Shown: in pieces, positions 50,837 through 60,481 of the stretch
Layout of the letters: each line of letters starts with the position of its first letter
Position numbering within the stretch: position 1 is the first letter of the stretch
Origin: an uncultured Eubacteriales bacterium
Lineage (GTDB): Bacteria; Bacillota; Clostridia; Oscillospirales; Acutalibacteraceae
Assembly: GCA_900540235.1 (NCBI GenBank)
Contig: UQEY01000004.1
Coordinates: forward strand, 1-64,000
DNA: 64,000 bases
Direction of reading: 5' to 3'
Position numbers and translations under genes: made by a program
Notes under the pieces: generated by a model
The model's input: the letters and a program-made list of their open reading frames with translations, nothing else
Database searches by the model: none
What the model was told of the DNA's origin: nothing

Positions 50837-51970
50837 ATGAAAGAAATCAATCTTACACCGGCTCCGGCTACGAGCGAGGATAAGAAAAACGCAGCGTTCA
50901 AAAGGCTTATTGAAAAAGGTAAGCAAACGGGTCACCTTTCAACCCAGGATATTGATACTATCATTGTTGAACTTGACCTTGATGTTGATGAACTTGAAAA
51001 ACTCAATGAGCAAATTGATGCTGCAAATATCAATATTATTGACGATTTTTCGGCAGAAGCTCTTGACGGTATCAACCTCGAAGTAGACTTACCTAAAGAA
51101 ACAGATGCCGCTGAAACAGTTGCAGTTAACGACAGTGCTGCAATGGATGACCCGGTTAAGGTTTATCTTAAAGAAATCGGTCGTGTACCGCTTCTTACTC
51201 CTGAAGAAGAAATTGAACTTGCTATCAGAATTTCCGAAGATGACCAAGAAGCTAAGAAGCGTTTGGCTGAGGCTAATCTTCGTCTTGTAGTCAGCATCGC
51301 AAAAAGATATGTCGGCAGAGGTATGCAATTTCTTGACCTTATTCAAGAGGGTAATCTTGGTCTTATTAAAGCTGTTGATAAGTTTGATTACACAAAAGGT
51401 TTTAAATTTTCAACTTATGCAACTTGGTGGATAAGACAGGCTATCACTCGTGCTATTGCCGACCAAGCAAGGACTATAAGAATTCCGGTTCATATGGTTG
51501 AAACTATTAATAAAGTTAAAAAAGCAAACAGCCAGCTTCTTCATACCAACGGCAGAGAGCCGACACCTGATGAAATAGCTGAATTTCTCGGTATGCCGGT
51601 TGATAAGGTAAGGGAAATTTTAAGAGTTGCACAAGAGCCGGTTTCACTTGAAACACCTATCGGTGAGGAGGAAGATTCACACCTTGGTGACTTTATTCCT
51701 GATGATGATGCGCTTGCACCTGCCGATGCCGCTTCAATGAGTCTTTTAAAGGAACAGCTTGCAGATGTTCTTAAAACTCTTACACCTCGAGAGGAAAAGG
51801 TTTTATCTCTTAGATTCGGTCTTGATGACGGTAACCCTAAAACTCTTGAAGAAGTAGGCAAGGAATTTAATGTAACAAGGGAAAGAATCAGGCAGATTGA
51901 AGCAAAAGCACTCAGAAAGCTTCGTCACCCGAGCAGAAGTAAAAAATTAAAGGACTTTTTGGACCAATGA
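50837..51970 (+). CDS. rpoD: Primary sigma factor RpoD (SigA)
   Basis: A 377-residue sigma-70 protein: an N-terminal 1.1-like acidic region, region 1.2 ([20 protein letters not shown]), 2.1-2.4 ([40 protein letters not shown]), region 3, and 4.2 with the -35 helix-turn-helix ([20 protein letters not shown]). The length is typical of Firmicute SigA. The consensus -35/-10 promoters seen across this window match its specificity. ATG 50837 follows GTGGAGG. The stop overlaps the next start (ATGA). Confidence 0.97.
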   Translation: MKEINLTPAPATSEDKKNAAFKRLIEKGKQTGHLSTQDIDTIIVELDLDVDELEKLNEQIDAANINIIDDFSAEALDGINLEVDLPKETDAAETVAVNDSAAMDDPVKVYLKEIGRVPLLTPEEEIELAIRISEDDQEAKKRLAEANLRLVVSIAKRYVGRGMQFLDLIQEGNLGLIKAVDKFDYTKGFKFSTYATWWIRQAITRAIADQARTIRIPVHMVETINKVKKANSQLLHTNGREPTPDEIAEFLGMPVDKVREILRVAQEPVSLETPIGEEEDSHLGDFIPDDDALAPADAASMSLLKEQLADVLKTLTPREEKVLSLRFGLDDGNPKTLEEVGKEFNVTRERIRQIEAKALRKLRHPSRSKKLKDFLDQ

Positions 51971-52176
51971 TAAGTGAAGAAAAAATTGACAGAATTAATG
52001 CCTTGGCTCACAAACAGCAATCTGTGGGTTTAACTCAAGAGGAAAAGGATGAGCAAGCTAAACTCAGACAGGAGTATATTACCGCTGTCAGGGAAAGCCT
52101 TGTCGGCAATCTTGAGCATACGTATATTGTTGATGAAAAAGGTAATAAGAAAAAGGTAAAGAAGAAAAATGGGTAA
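51967..52176 (+). CDS. DUF896 (YnzC-like) small protein
   Basis: A 69-residue protein of the DUF896/YnzC family: [20 protein letters not shown] and [19 protein letters not shown] form a helical hairpin, ending in a basic tail. YnzC of Bacillus subtilis belongs to the SOS-linked group with YneA neighbours, but its function is unclear. Here it is inserted between rpoD and tmk and overlaps both, so it is certainly translated within the cluster. Confidence 0.88.
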   Translation: MISEEKIDRINALAHKQQSVGLTQEEKDEQAKLRQEYITAVRESLVGNLEHTYIVDEKGNKKKVKKKNG

Positions 52177-52831
52177 ACTTATAATTATTGAGGGGCTTGA
52201 CGGCTGTGGCAAATCGACCCAAACTGCACTTTTGGAAAAATATTTACAAAACGAAAATATTAAGTATAAAAAAATCAAGCTCCCTGATTATGAAAGCAAG
52301 TCAAGTACGCTTGTTAAAATGTATTTAGGCGGTGAATTCGGTGGAAATGCCGATGATGTCAACGCCTATGCGGCAGGTGCTTTTTATGCGGTTGACCGTT
52401 TTGCGTCATACAAGCTTGATTGGGGCAGAGATTATGAAGCAGGAACTTTAATTCTTGCTGACAGGTATGCCACTTCAAATTCTATTTATCAAATGGAAAA
52501 GATTGATGAATCGAAATGGGACGAGTATCTTGATTGGTCTGCTGATTTTGAATATAACAAAATCGGTATACCGAAGCCCGATTTGGTTATTTTCCTTGAT
52601 ATGCCGGTTGAAGTTTCGCAAAAACTTATGACTTCAAGGTATAACGGCGATGAGGGTAAAAAAGATGTTCACGAAGCTAATGTTGAATTTTTGAATAATT
52701 GCAGAAAATCGGCATTATATACGGCTAAAAAGCAAGGCTGGGCGGTTATACCTTGCTCTGACGGTGAAAACCCTTTGCCTATTGATGAAATACATAATAC
52801 GATTCTTGATTTTATTAAAAAGGAAATATAA
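52169..52831 (+). CDS. tmk: Thymidylate kinase
   Basis: A 220-residue P-loop enzyme: IIIEGLDGCGKSTQ (Walker A), ILADRYATSNSIYQ (DRY region) and LVIFLDMPVEVSQKLM. It phosphorylates dTMP to dTDP. It overlaps the DUF896 gene by 8 bp. The sequence departs from the short bacterial type in its longer middle insert (FGGNADDVNAYAAGAFYAVD), a branch common in Clostridia. Confidence 0.92.
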   Translation: MGKLIIIEGLDGCGKSTQTALLEKYLQNENIKYKKIKLPDYESKSSTLVKMYLGGEFGGNADDVNAYAAGAFYAVDRFASYKLDWGRDYEAGTLILADRYATSNSIYQMEKIDESKWDEYLDWSADFEYNKIGIPKPDLVIFLDMPVEVSQKLMTSRYNGDEGKKDVHEANVEFLNNCRKSALYTAKKQGWAVIPCSDGENPLPIDEIHNTILDFIKKEI

Positions 52832-52840
52832 AAAATTAAT

Positions 52841-53728
52841 ATGTTAGAATTTAAAACTCCGCAAATTGAAGACAAATTATGGGTTGAAGAATGTTTTAAA
52901 CATTTGAAAACAATGAACTGTGACTATACATTTGGTAATATGTTTGTTTGGAGCACCGAGTATACAACAAAAATCTGCAAATATAAAGATTTTTTTATTT
53001 GCAGTTGGGGCAAAGGTGACGAAACGAACTTTGGTATACCTGTTGGAAACGGCGATTTTAAAGACGCTGTCAATGCAGTTAAAGAATATACAAAGGAACT
53101 TGGTTTGAAGCTTCGCTTTTATGGTGTTACCGAAGCGTATATTGATATGCTCAATAATTATTTTCCAAATGAATTTGATTTTCAATATGACGATGGTTAC
53201 GGTGACTATATTTATTCTGTCGAAAAAATGGCAGAGCTTAAAGGTAAAAAGTATCACGGCAAAAGAAATCATATAACTAATTTTAAGCGTAATAACCCTA
53301 ATTGGTCATTTGAAACTATTAATAAAGAAAATATTAATGATTGTATTGATTTGCATACAAAGTGGATAAGCACTCACAATGATGATAGTGACATTTCATT
53401 TGAATTTGAAGCTGTCCTAAAAGCGTTTGAAAATTATGATAAACTCGGCTTTGTCGGCGGACTTATCAGAATAGACGGTGAAGCTATTGCCTATACTTTT
53501 GGTGAGCCGATAAGTGAGGAAACTTTTGTAACTCATTTTGAAAAGGCGCCGCCTGAAATTCAGGGCGCATATCCTGTTATTAATCAGGAATTCACCAAAA
53601 ATTGCCTTATGAATTACAAATATGTAAACAGAGAAGAAGATTTAGGTCTTGAAGGTCTTAGAAAAGCTAAGCAGTCATACTGCCCTGAAATTTTTCTTCA
53701 AAAATGTATTGCTGTTTATAAGGGTTAA
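52841..53728 (+). CDS. DUF2156 family protein (GNAT-like lysyltransferase C-terminal fold)
   Basis: A 295-residue cytosolic protein of the DUF2156 (PF09924) family, which shares the double GNAT fold with the catalytic part of MprF lysyltransferases and FemX. Visible parts are NCDYTFGNMFVWS, GDYIYSVEKMAELKGKKYHG, KRNHITNFKRNNPNW and the final LGLEGLRKAKQSYCP. No membrane segments are present, so it is not a full MprF. It could transfer an aminoacyl group from tRNA to an unknown acceptor. It follows tmk by 9 bases and is paired with a second GNAT-like gene. Confidence 0.85.
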   Translation: MLEFKTPQIEDKLWVEECFKHLKTMNCDYTFGNMFVWSTEYTTKICKYKDFFICSWGKGDETNFGIPVGNGDFKDAVNAVKEYTKELGLKLRFYGVTEAYIDMLNNYFPNEFDFQYDDGYGDYIYSVEKMAELKGKKYHGKRNHITNFKRNNPNWSFETINKENINDCIDLHTKWISTHNDDSDISFEFEAVLKAFENYDKLGFVGGLIRIDGEAIAYTFGEPISEETFVTHFEKAPPEIQGAYPVINQEFTKNCLMNYKYVNREEDLGLEGLRKAKQSYCPEIFLQKCIAVYKG

Positions 53729-53733
53729 TAAAT

Positions 53734-54186
53734 ATGATTAAAGAACTTAATGATGAAAATTTAATTATTCCTTTATGGCAGGAAGCTTTCGGCGACAGTG
53801 AAGAAGATATTTCATTTTTTTTAAATAACTGTAAGAATATAAAGTGCTTAGGATATTTTGACGAAAAAATGCTTTCGTCAATGCTCTTTTTAATAGATTG
53901 TAAGATTAGCGGCGATGAGTATAAATATATTTATGCTGCTTGCACATATAAAAATAAAAGGGGCAGAGGAGATATGAGCAAACTTTTAGATTATTGCAAA
54001 TCTAATTTTAACAAAGTTTGCTTAATTCCCGCCGATGATAAGCTTGTTGATTTTTATTTTGAAAGAGAATTTAACATTAAATTTGAATTAAACGATATTC
54101 AATTTGACGAAAGCAAAGAAATAAAAGAGTATTTATTTGAAGGATGTTCTTTAGAAAAACCGTTCGTTCTTGCACACAATTTATAG
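53734..54186 (+). CDS. GNAT-like acetyltransferase, short
   Basis: A 150-residue protein that looks like the N-terminal acetyltransferase part of Eis-like enzymes (LWQEAFGDSEEDISFFLNN, then YIYAACTYKNKRGRGDMSKL, the acetyl-CoA loop). It lacks the second Eis domain and the C-terminal sterol-carrier-like part. It follows DUF2156 after 5 bases. The pairing suggests functional coupling; the substrate is unknown. Confidence 0.72.
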   Translation: MIKELNDENLIIPLWQEAFGDSEEDISFFLNNCKNIKCLGYFDEKMLSSMLFLIDCKISGDEYKYIYAACTYKNKRGRGDMSKLLDYCKSNFNKVCLIPADDKLVDFYFEREFNIKFELNDIQFDESKEIKEYLFEGCSLEKPFVLAHNL

Positions 54187-54196
54187 GAGATTTGTT

Positions 54197-54736
54197 ATGA
54201 TTTATGTTTTTTTAGCAGACGGATTTGAAACGATAGAAGCGCTCGCTCCTGTTGATATGCTCAGAAGGGCAAAATTTGATGTTACTACTGTCGGCGTTAC
54301 AGGTAAAGAAGTTAAAACTTCGCACAATATTGATGTTTTGGCAGATATTACTAAAGATGAACTTAATATAGAAGATGCAGATGCAATTATTTTACCGGGC
54401 GGTATGCCGGGTACGCTTAATCTTGAAGCAGACGCTACGGTTCAAACTTCTATTGATTACTGCGTAGACAACGAAAAATATGTTTGTGCTATTTGCGCCG
54501 CACCGTCAATTTTGGGTCACAAGGGTTTGCTTAAAGGCAAAGAAGCTATTTGTTTCCCGGGGTTTGAGGAGGCACTTTCAGGTGCAATAATTTCCGAAAA
54601 GTATGTGGTTACAGACGGCAAATTTGTTACCGCAAGGGGCGCAGGCGTTGCTGTTGATTTCGGTCTTGAAATCGTAAAAAATCTCGGCGGCGAAGAACTT
54701 TCCAAAAAAATTAGGGAAACAATTCAATGCAAATAA
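54197..54736 (+). CDS. DJ-1/PfpI family protein
   Basis: A 179-residue protein of the DJ-1/ThiJ class from ATG 54197 (AGGAG 6 bases upstream; the frame opens at 54170 within the previous gene). It has the reactive Cys100 in the nucleophile elbow AICAAPSILG, and the partner Glu14 in DGFETIEALAP. IILPGGMPG and GVAVDFGLEIV complete the fold. Roles claimed for the family include deglycase, glyoxalase and redox sensing; which applies is not evident. It overlaps the 5-formyl-THF cyclo-ligase gene by 10 bp. Confidence 0.88.
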   Translation: MIYVFLADGFETIEALAPVDMLRRAKFDVTTVGVTGKEVKTSHNIDVLADITKDELNIEDADAIILPGGMPGTLNLEADATVQTSIDYCVDNEKYVCAICAAPSILGHKGLLKGKEAICFPGFEEALSGAIISEKYVVTDGKFVTARGAGVAVDFGLEIVKNLGGEELSKKIRETIQCK

Positions 54737-55284
54737 AAAAAGAACTCAGAAAAGAATATAAGCTTATTCGAAAAAATATAGCCGATAAAAAAATTAAAGA
54801 TGATGCTTTAAATGAAAAGCTTGTTAATTTTAAACCTTTTAAAAACAGTGATACTGTGCTTTTTTATGCCGCTCTTGAAGATGAAGTGAATGTTGACACA
54901 GCCATAAAATTTGCTTTTGAACATAATAAAAAGGTTGCTTTGCCCGTTTGTATTGACAACGACGGCAAAATGCAATATTATTACATAAAGTCATTTGATG
55001 ATGTAATTGTCGGTTCGTTCGGTGTTCGTGAACCAGATATAAATAAATGCAAATTATGTGACGATTTTAATAATTCAATCTGTATAGTTCCTGCCATTGC
55101 CTTTGATAAAAGAGGTTATCGTTTAGGATATGGTAAGGGATATTATGACAGGTTTTTGGAAAATTATAAATTTACCAAAGTGGGAATAACTTATGATGAA
55201 ACACTTGTTTCTTTGATTCCTAATGACCGATATGACATTGCAGTCGATTACATAGTTACTCAAAACGGTATTATCACTGTTTAG
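54727..55284 (+). CDS. 5-formyltetrahydrofolate cyclo-ligase
   Basis: A 185-residue enzyme that converts 5-formyl-THF into 5,10-methenyl-THF with ATP. Family motifs: an N-terminal Arg/Lys helix (RKEYKLIRKNIAD) and VPAIAFDKRGYRLGYGKGYYDRFL, which holds the phosphate and folate site. Overlap with the DJ-1 gene means translational coupling. Confidence 0.92.
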   Translation: MQIKKELRKEYKLIRKNIADKKIKDDALNEKLVNFKPFKNSDTVLFYAALEDEVNVDTAIKFAFEHNKKVALPVCIDNDGKMQYYYIKSFDDVIVGSFGVREPDINKCKLCDDFNNSICIVPAIAFDKRGYRLGYGKGYYDRFLENYKFTKVGITYDETLVSLIPNDRYDIAVDYIVTQNGIITV

Positions 55285-55297
55285 CAAGGAGGATAAA

Positions 55298-56599
55298 ATG
55301 GATAACAATGATTTTAAACTCAATGAAACGGGAATTAACCCTGTTGATACAGCGAGTGAAAATAATGATATTTATTTTACTAATGTAAATTCTGAAAACT
55401 ATGAGAAAAATAAAACCGAAGTTTCAAAGCGCAAAGCTACATCTACCGCTCAAACAGTTGTAAAAAAAGCTCCGGTTAAAAAAAGTAAAGGTGTTGCTTC
55501 TACCTATATTTTCTTTATTATTGTAATTGCGGTTTCAATGGTTTTATCAATTTATGCCATTCTTTGTATTAACGATGTTTTAGGCATAACTAAAACCACT
55601 TCTACAGTTACCGTAAATCTTGATAAAGCTGTTGATAATGTTGACGATGCTGTGGACATTCTTGCTGATAACGGTTTGATTAAATGTAAAAATTTCTGCA
55701 AATTCTTCGCAAATTACAGAAAAGCGCAGGTCGGACCGCATGTTAAAAACGGATATATTAGTAAAACATATACTTATGACGCAGGAATATACTATCTTAA
55801 CGGCAAGATGGGTCTTGAAGGTATGCTTGTTGCGTTTCAGGGTAATAACTCAACTGCAGAAACGGTTACAATCACTTTCCCGGAGGGTTATACCGTTCCT
55901 GAAATAGTTCAAAAATTAGCGGATAATGAAGTATGTGACAAATCAGCACTTTTATCTGTTATTCAAACAGTTGATTTTTCCTATTCTCTTGTAAGTGACC
56001 TTAAAGCCAAGGATGAAGTTCCGTATAGACTTGAAGGTTATCTTTTCCCTGACACCTATGATTTCTATATTGGCGAAACGGCTAATTCTGTTATTAAAAA
56101 ATTCCTTTCAAACGGTGATACTAAAATTAAAGAAAAGTACAGAAAAAGAGCTGAAGAATTAGGTTACTCAATGGATGATATTATAAAAATTGCTTCAATT
56201 ATTCAATGTGAAGCCGGTAATACCGACCAAATGAAAACCATTTCTGCCGTAATTCATAACCGTTTAAATGATACGGCAAACTTCCCGTTATTGGGTGTTG
56301 ATTCAACGGGTGACTATATTACTAATAAAGTTGCTCCGGCGCTTTCTTCAACTTCCTCTCATACTGCCGATTATTATAAGCAGTATTACAGCACATCCGG
56401 TTCTTCTACAGTTGTCGGCTTGCCTCCAAGCCCGATTTGTAACCCGGGTATCGATGCTATTGAAGCTGCCCTTTATCCTGAAAATGTTGATTACTACTAT
56501 TTCTTCCACGATACTAAGGGTAATATGTATACAGCAAAAACTTATTCTGAATTTAAACAAAAGGCAGCAACTTATGCTCCTTATCTTAATGTGAACTAA
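55298..56599 (+). CDS. mltG: Endolytic transglycosylase MltG
   Basis: A 433-residue protein with a long cytoplasmic N-terminus, one membrane helix (about residues 68-90) and an extracellular YceG/MltG domain. The catalytic Glu305 is in IASIIQCEAGNTDQMKTISA followed by VIHNRL; YRLEGYLFPDTYDF and GLPPSPICNPG are also diagnostic. MltG cuts nascent glycan strands and ends their growth. It is followed at 1-bp overlap by a U32 gene and then a PBP, resembling the yrrL-yrrN/O-pbpI neighbourhood of Bacillus. Confidence 0.94.
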   Translation: MDNNDFKLNETGINPVDTASENNDIYFTNVNSENYEKNKTEVSKRKATSTAQTVVKKAPVKKSKGVASTYIFFIIVIAVSMVLSIYAILCINDVLGITKTTSTVTVNLDKAVDNVDDAVDILADNGLIKCKNFCKFFANYRKAQVGPHVKNGYISKTYTYDAGIYYLNGKMGLEGMLVAFQGNNSTAETVTITFPEGYTVPEIVQKLADNEVCDKSALLSVIQTVDFSYSLVSDLKAKDEVPYRLEGYLFPDTYDFYIGETANSVIKKFLSNGDTKIKEKYRKRAEELGYSMDDIIKIASIIQCEAGNTDQMKTISAVIHNRLNDTANFPLLGVDSTGDYITNKVAPALSSTSSHTADYYKQYYSTSGSSTVVGLPPSPICNPGIDAIEAALYPENVDYYYFFHDTKGNMYTAKTYSEFKQKAATYAPYLNVN

Positions 56600-57825
56600 T
56601 GAGAAATATTGAATTACTTTCACCTTGCGGTGATTTTGAAAGACTTAAACTTGCGCTCAAATTCGGTGCCGATGCGGTATACCTTGCAGGTGAAATGTTT
56701 GGTATGCGCACAAATCCGTCGAATTTTGATGCGGACGAATTGAAAAATGCGGTTGAACTTGTTCATTCACTTGGTAAAAAAGTATATTTAACTTGCAACA
56801 CTTTGCCGAGAAATGATGAAATTGAAAAACTTCCCGATTTTTTAAAATATGCCGAGCAAATAGGCATCGATGCATTTATTATAGCTGATATCGGTGTTAT
56901 GGCTATGGCAAAAAAGTATGCTGCGAGTGTTGACATTCATATGTCAACTCAAGTTGGAATTGTTAATTATCAAACTGCCAATACGCTTTATGAAATGGGC
57001 GCTTCAAGAATTGTTACTGCCCGTGAATTATCGCTTGACGAAATAAAAGTAATCAGGGATAAAACACCGAGTGATTTGGAAATTGAAGTGTTTGTCCACG
57101 GTGCAATGTGCATGAGCTTTTCCGGCAGATGCATTTTGTCAGATTATATGACGCACCGAGATGCCAACCGTGGCGATTGCGCTCAGCCTTGCAGATGGAA
57201 ATATCATCTTGTTGAGGAAACAAGACCCGGTCAGTACTTCCCGATTAATGAGGAAAAAAACGGCACATATATCTTTAATTCCCGTGACCTTTGTATGATT
57301 GAGCATATTCCCGAGCTTGTTAATGCAGGTGTAGATTCATTTAAAATTGAGGGTAGGGCAAAGAGCGAATATTATACAGCTATTGTTACTTATGCTTACA
57401 GAAATGCTATTGATGAGTATTTAAAGAATCCAAGCAATGATTTTAAAGTTCCTCAGTGGATACTTGATGAAATGGAAAAAATGAGCCATCGTGAATATAC
57501 AACAGGCTTCAATTTCGGTCCGATTAAAAACGGCCAGGTTACTGATACAGGCGGTTATATTCGCAACTGGGATGTTTGCGCCTTGTTCAAGGAATATAAA
57601 GACGGCAGGCTTGTTGTCAGCCAGCGAAATCGTTTTTTTGAAGGTGACGAACTTGAAGTTGTTGAGCCTAATAAGAAACCTTATAAACTTGTTGTTGCCG
57701 ACTTATATAATGAAGATGACGAAGAAAAGGTTGATGTGGCAAATAAAGCTACGAATACTTATTCGTTTAAATGTGACATTCCTATTTCATCTGACGCTAT
57801 TTTCCGCCGCCAAAGAACAGAATAA
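56599..57825 (+). CDS. U32 family protein (TrhP/YrrN-O-like)
   Basis: A 408-residue protein annotated as U32 peptidase: ELLSPCGDFERLKLALKFGA, DAVYLAGEMFGMR, VFVHGAMCMSFSGRCILSDY and NRGDCAQPCRWKY with its Cys cluster. Related TrhP/RlhA proteins hydroxylate tRNA or rRNA using prephenate and an iron-sulfur cluster, and the four-Cys pattern here agrees. tRNA U34 hydroxylation is therefore more likely than proteolysis. It overlaps mltG by 1 bp. The downstream PBP start is only 42 bp away, across a terminator. Confidence 0.9.
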   Translation: MRNIELLSPCGDFERLKLALKFGADAVYLAGEMFGMRTNPSNFDADELKNAVELVHSLGKKVYLTCNTLPRNDEIEKLPDFLKYAEQIGIDAFIIADIGVMAMAKKYAASVDIHMSTQVGIVNYQTANTLYEMGASRIVTARELSLDEIKVIRDKTPSDLEIEVFVHGAMCMSFSGRCILSDYMTHRDANRGDCAQPCRWKYHLVEETRPGQYFPINEEKNGTYIFNSRDLCMIEHIPELVNAGVDSFKIEGRAKSEYYTAIVTYAYRNAIDEYLKNPSNDFKVPQWILDEMEKMSHREYTTGFNFGPIKNGQVTDTGGYIRNWDVCALFKEYKDGRLVVSQRNRFFEGDELEVVEPNKKPYKLVVADLYNEDDEEKVDVANKATNTYSFKCDIPISSDAIFRRQRTE

Positions 57826-57831
57826 AAAATT

Positions 57832-57866
57832 TACCTCTTGTTAAGAATAAACAAGGGGTATTTTTT
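57832..57866 (+). terminator. Terminator overlapping the PBP ribosome site
   Basis: TACCTCTTGTT (57832-57842) pairs with AACAAGGGGTA (57850-57860), one wobble, 7-nt loop, then six T residues that abut the PBP ATG. AAGGGG in the 3' arm (57853-57858) is also the only ribosome site for the PBP, so the hairpin would hide it. Confidence 0.8.
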
Positions 57867-59333
57867 ATGTCTAAAAGAATCTTTTCAATTTCAGTGGCTT
57901 TTGCTCTTATTCTTTCGCTAACACTCGGAAGATTTGGCTATATAATTTTTGGCGATACTTATAAAATCGATAATTTATATAACAGTATAACGCTTGATAT
58001 CTCAAATTTATATACAAATATTTATTCTCGAAATAAAATTTTGCTTAATAATAATACAAAATCACTCGTTGCTGTGATTAAGCCAAACGAAAAGTCACTC
58101 GGTGAATTAAAATTGCTTTTTGATGAGGATAAAATAAAAAATATTACCGATGAACTTAAAAACGGTTATCCTATTGTAATTCCGGTTGATAAATACGCCA
58201 ATACAAAGTATATTCGCTTATTTGAAACCGTTAATGAAAATTGTAGCAATATGCTTTGCCGTCATTTGATTGATAAGAATTTTGGCGGAGTTGAAAAATA
58301 TGTCGATGAAAAAATAGGCTCATTGTCTATTAATTACAGTGTTGATGCATTAGGTAAAGTTCTTGACGGTGACAGCGGAAATGTTATAGATAAGAATTAT
58401 GACTCTAAAGAGGGAATACAAATTTCAATAGATGAAAATATACAAAACATTGTTGAAGATTCTGCCGAAAATATTACTAAAGGTTCGGTGGTTGTGCTTG
58501 ACTGCGATACTTCACAAATTTTAGCGTCCTACAGTATCGGTAATGATTATCTTAATCGCTCGATTTCCTCTTATGCAGTCGGTTCTGTTTTTAAACTTGT
58601 TGTAGCCGCTGCCGCTCTTGAAAATAATATTGACCCGACATATGAATGTAAAAGCAAAATTACTGTCGGCGACACAACTTATCATTGTCAAAATAATCAT
58701 AAGCACGGCAAGGAAAATATTAAACAAGCACTTGCGAATTCCTGCAACTGTTATTTTGTTAACTTGGCATTAAAGGTAGGCAGAACAAAAATTTATAACA
58801 CTGCACTTAATCTCGGCTTTGCTTCATCATTTAGTTTATATAATGATGCTTATACAGTACCGTCAAGTGCATTTCCAACTCTTATAGAACTTAAATCTCA
58901 GGGTCAGCTTGCACTTCTCGGCTTTGGTCAGGGAAAACTAACAGACACTCCCGCTCATTTTGCAAGCGTCGTCAGTGCTATTGCTAATGGCGGATATTAT
59001 AATTATCCTACACTCAATTTAAAAAAATCGACCGATACAAGAGCATTCAGCGATAAAACAGCTAAAACTCTTAGGTCATATATGAAAAATGTCGTCGATG
59101 TTGGGACGGGGTTCAATGCAAAATATAAAGGAAAAACAGCCGGGAAAACTGCTACGGCGCAAAGCGGAATTTATATCGATGGCAAGGAACAGCTAAATAC
59201 TTGGTTTGTCGGCTTTTATCCATATGATAAACCTAAATATTCTATTGTCGTTATGTGTGAGGGGGGAAAATCAGGTGGTGAAGATTGTTGTCCGATTTTT
59301 AGGACTATAGTTGAAAAATTAGATAAAATGTAG
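57867..59333 (+). CDS. Class B penicillin-binding protein (PbpI/FtsI-like)
   Basis: A 488-residue transpeptidase with an N-terminal membrane anchor (about 8-28), a dimer-like domain and a penicillin-binding domain. The three active-site motifs are SVFK (Ser240-Lys243), SCN (Ser292-Asn294) and KTA (Lys427-Ala429) in place of the usual KTG. It crosslinks peptidoglycan outside the membrane. CQNNHKHG and CEGGKSGGEDCC add unusual cysteines. The gene starts right behind a terminator whose stem holds its ribosome site, so expression may need read-through or hairpin opening. In Bacillus, pbpI sits in the same neighbourhood of mltG-like and U32 genes. Confidence 0.9.
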   Translation: MSKRIFSISVAFALILSLTLGRFGYIIFGDTYKIDNLYNSITLDISNLYTNIYSRNKILLNNNTKSLVAVIKPNEKSLGELKLLFDEDKIKNITDELKNGYPIVIPVDKYANTKYIRLFETVNENCSNMLCRHLIDKNFGGVEKYVDEKIGSLSINYSVDALGKVLDGDSGNVIDKNYDSKEGIQISIDENIQNIVEDSAENITKGSVVVLDCDTSQILASYSIGNDYLNRSISSYAVGSVFKLVVAAAALENNIDPTYECKSKITVGDTTYHCQNNHKHGKENIKQALANSCNCYFVNLALKVGRTKIYNTALNLGFASSFSLYNDAYTVPSSAFPTLIELKSQGQLALLGFGQGKLTDTPAHFASVVSAIANGGYYNYPTLNLKKSTDTRAFSDKTAKTLRSYMKNVVDVGTGFNAKYKGKTAGKTATAQSGIYIDGKEQLNTWFVGFYPYDKPKYSIVVMCEGGKSGGEDCCPIFRTIVEKLDKM

Positions 59334-59365
59334 TATTATATATAAAAAAGCAGAGGTGAAGTGTT

Positions 59366-60367
59366 ATGCAAAATTCAAAACTCAAAACTTTGTTTATATA
59401 TAAACTTCTTGAAAAGTACAGCGATGATGAGCACCCTTTGTCAACAACAGATTTAATCAACCTTTTGGCTGAAAAAGGCATTAAGTGTGAGCGCAAATCG
59501 ATTTATGCAGATATTGCCGCACTTAATGAAATCGGTTGCGATATTATTACCGTCACAAGTCCCAAGCGTGGCTTTTTTATGGCAACAAGGACTTTTGAAA
59601 TTCCCGAGGTAATGCTTCTTATTGACGCTGTTTCAAGTGCGGGTTTTATAACGCCGAAAAAAACGCAGTCACTTATCGATAAACTTGAAACGCTTGTTTC
59701 CGTTGAACAAGCTAAAACGATGGAAAGTCAGGTTTATGTTGATACCAATTCTGCCAAGTGCGACAATGAAGAAATTTATATTATTATCGATCACCTTAAT
59801 TCTGCCATAACTCAGTCAAAAAAAGTAAAATTTGTTTATAAACGCAGAAGTATTGATGTTCAAAATAAAAAGAAGCATACAGAGAAAACATTTACAGTTT
59901 CTCCCTACGCTCTTATATGGAAAGACGACCATTATTACCTCGTTTGCAATAATGAAAAGTACGATAATTTGATGAATTTGCGTATTGACAGAATGAAAAA
60001 ACTTGAAATTCTTGATTCTCCGTCAAGGCATTTCAGCGAGGTGAGTCCATATAAGGACAAGTTTGACGAGCAAGATTATGTTTCGAAGCGATTTAATATG
60101 TTCTCCGGCGAAGAATGTAAGGTTACATTAAAATGCGACCTAAAGCTTCAAGAAGAAATGCTTGACCGCTTTGGTAAAAATATCCCGCTTACGGCACTTG
60201 AAGGCAACCATTTTGAAACGACAGTTAATGCAACCGTTTCCGACGGTTTCGTTTCTTGGCTTATGCAATATGGTGATGGGGTAGAGGTTACTTCTCCTCA
60301 AAAACTTGCCAAAATGGTTCGTGATAAAGCTAAGTCAATATATAATATTTATAAAGGAAAGTATTAA
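59366..60367 (+). CDS. WYL-domain transcriptional regulator
   Basis: A 333-residue protein. An N-terminal HTH_11 domain (STTDLINLLAEKGIKCERKS, IYADIAALNEIGCDI) is followed by a WYL domain (about 135-230: VKFVYKRRS, VSPYALIWKDDHYYLVCN) and a WCX-like C-terminal region (VSWLMQYGDGVEVTSPQKLA). WYL domains bind nucleic acid or small ligands and are common in stress, phage-defence and DNA-damage regulators. It starts behind AGAGGTGA, 32 bases after the PBP stop, and lies just upstream of the tRNA-Leu pair. Confidence 0.88.
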   Translation: MQNSKLKTLFIYKLLEKYSDDEHPLSTTDLINLLAEKGIKCERKSIYADIAALNEIGCDIITVTSPKRGFFMATRTFEIPEVMLLIDAVSSAGFITPKKTQSLIDKLETLVSVEQAKTMESQVYVDTNSAKCDNEEIYIIIDHLNSAITQSKKVKFVYKRRSIDVQNKKKHTEKTFTVSPYALIWKDDHYYLVCNNEKYDNLMNLRIDRMKKLEILDSPSRHFSEVSPYKDKFDEQDYVSKRFNMFSGEECKVTLKCDLKLQEEMLDRFGKNIPLTALEGNHFETTVNATVSDGFVSWLMQYGDGVEVTSPQKLAKMVRDKAKSIYNIYKGKY

Positions 60368-60426
60368 TTTGTATTTTAATACATATTATCAGCTATTTTT
60401 ATCTTTGCACAAATATTAAAATTCTA

Positions 60427-60467
60427 TTGACATTTCTATTGACATTGAGAATGATTTTATATATAAT
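60427..60467 (+). promoter_or_regulatory. tRNA promoter with duplicated -35 box
   Basis: TTGACA at 60439-60444 and TATAAT at 60462-60467 are 17 bp apart. A second TTGACA lies 12 bp upstream at 60427-60432. Confidence 0.8.
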
Positions 60468-60481
60468 AAAGAAGCTGATTT

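Noticed and set aside
59366..60367. WYL regulator as part of a phage-defence island
   Set aside because: No nuclease, helicase, methylase or toxin gene is adjacent; it sits between a PBP gene and tRNAs.
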